DNA of 64,000 bases from Sphingomonas endolithica. GTDB taxonomy: Bacteria > Pseudomonadota > Alphaproteobacteria > Sphingomonadales > Sphingomonadaceae. The translations under genes and the position numbers were made by a program. This document shows positions 63,459 to 64,000 of this stretch, piece by piece. Location: the NCBI RefSeq assembly GCF_025231525.1, contig NZ_CP103057.1:1381001-1445000 (forward strand), in the 5' to 3' direction. Positions within the stretch are counted from its first letter, which is position 1, and every line of letters starts with the position of its first letter. The notes under the pieces are model-generated. The model was not told the DNA's origin. It saw nothing but the letters and a program-made list of their open reading frames with translations, and searched no databases.

Positions 63459-64000
63459 TTATTGCAGCGACAGTTCGGGCACGTTGGCGGGCACCTTGCC
63501 GAGCTGCATCTGGCGGGCGAAGATGTCGCGCATCAGGGAGAGCGAGAAGAGGTGGGCGTAGAGCAGGGGCAGCATGCCGTTCTTGTGGATCTTGCGCAGC
63601 TGATCGCCGCGCAGGTCGTTCAACTTCTCTTCGTTGACCATCTGGAAGCCGCGATAGATGAACGGCTGTTCGGCGCCATCGGGCTGGATGGTGATTTCGC
63701 CGTCCATCAGCAGGCCCAGTTCCTGCAATTCGGTCATGAAGCTCGCCGTGCGGGCGCCGGCCTGTTCGAACGATTCGTTGAACGCCAGGATGTTGCGGAC
63801 GAGTTCGCTCGGCTGGCCGTTCTCGAACATCGGCTCGCCATCCTCGAACGCGCCGATCGTGTCGGTCGTCGGATCGAAGCACAGCGACAATTCCTGCGCG
63901 TCGGGCGTCAGGCGCGCGAGCATGTAGGGATAGCGGCGGATATAGGCCGGAATGTACAGCGACTGTTCGATCAGCGCGCCGTCATCACCGATGAACACGT
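63459..64000 (-). CDS. SapC family protein (N-terminus beyond window end)
   Basis: The frame runs off the right edge, so about 180 residues of the C-terminal part are seen. It matches SapC: QSLYIPAYIRRYPYMLA, DPTTDTIGAFEDGEPMFENGQPSE, and the ending GDQLRKIHKNGMLPLLYAHLFSL. SapC was first described as an S-layer related peptide of Campylobacter, but in alphaproteobacteria it is often next to a TonB receptor or tryptophan halogenase-like genes, which may lie past the window. The function is unknown. Confidence 0.88.
   Translation of the reverse strand, partial: VFIGDDGALIEQSLYIPAYIRRYPYMLARLTPDAQELSLCFDPTTDTIGAFEDGEPMFENGQPSELVRNILAFNESFEQAGARTASFMTELQELGLLMDGEITIQPDGAEQPFIYRGFQMVNEEKLNDLRGDQLRKIHKNGMLPLLYAHLFSLSLMRDIFARQMQLGKVPANVPELSLQ

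Noticed and set aside
63301..63882. A second minus-strand frame overlapping sapC
   Set aside because: The SapC frame has the family motifs; the other frame is Arg-rich and extends into repeat DNA.

Overview
The window reads as a chromosomal segment of a GC-rich alphaproteobacterium, most likely a sphingomonad (Sphingomonas or a close relative). This is inferred from the gene content: short-chain fatty acyl regulator, TorF/Gcw_chp porin, DUF3597 protein, SapC, TonB-dependent receptor, PhrB-type Fe-S photolyase, and many GTG starts. Nearly all of it is core housekeeping. One low-GC accessory patch stands out at about 55.5-57.5 kb.

Layout. 0-3.2 kb: the end of a fatty-acyl regulator, then ahpC-ahpD facing away from oxyR (peroxide defence). 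3.2-10.4 kb: a fasciclin protein, pgsA-moaD-moaE, an LplT-like transporter, a 55-residue membrane protein, a thermonuclease, an acidic protein, a Bcr/CflA exporter and DUF3597. 10.5-15.7 kb: a lipoprotein, a 2OG-Fe(II) oxygenase, homoserine dehydrogenase, a CoA-binding protein and Mrp. 15.7-25.7 kb: hflK-hflC-degP (membrane quality control), a HerA-like ATPase, an M20 amidohydrolase and an OPT transporter. 25.7-29.3 kb: a two-gene GT4-GH130 carbohydrate operon. 29.4-34.9 kb: queF, phrB, sseA-metC and a TorF porin closed by a clear terminator. 35-39 kb: ileS-lspA-DUF3035. 39.4-50.1 kb: prfB, an exported methyltransferase-like lipoprotein, a short RadC protein, thyA, a beta-propeller phytase divergent from a TonB receptor, a TetR-controlled PNPOx/NmrA pair, folA and ribF. 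50.2-55.3 kb: PBP1A and small envelope or unknown proteins. 55.5-57.5 kb: a three-gene HigB-like / HigA-ImmA fusion / unknown module. 57.6-64 kb: a small exported protein, uvrA, a LysR regulator divergent from a Tat-exported hydrolase, and the truncated sapC.

Two things deserve most attention. First, the intergenic spaces are full of dispersed palindromic repeats of at least seven families (A-G here). Two palindromic elements lie inside the ileS reading frame and are translated, giving an isoleucyl-tRNA synthetase with inserted peptides. Second, the low-GC module has a toxin-like gene, an HTH-plus-zinc-protease antitoxin-like gene overlapping it by ATGA, an unrecognised third gene 6 bases downstream, and a perfect 12-bp inverted repeat just upstream. 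It could be a protease-regulated toxin-antitoxin or phage-defence unit. No tRNA, rRNA, CRISPR array, insertion sequence or replication origin was recognised.
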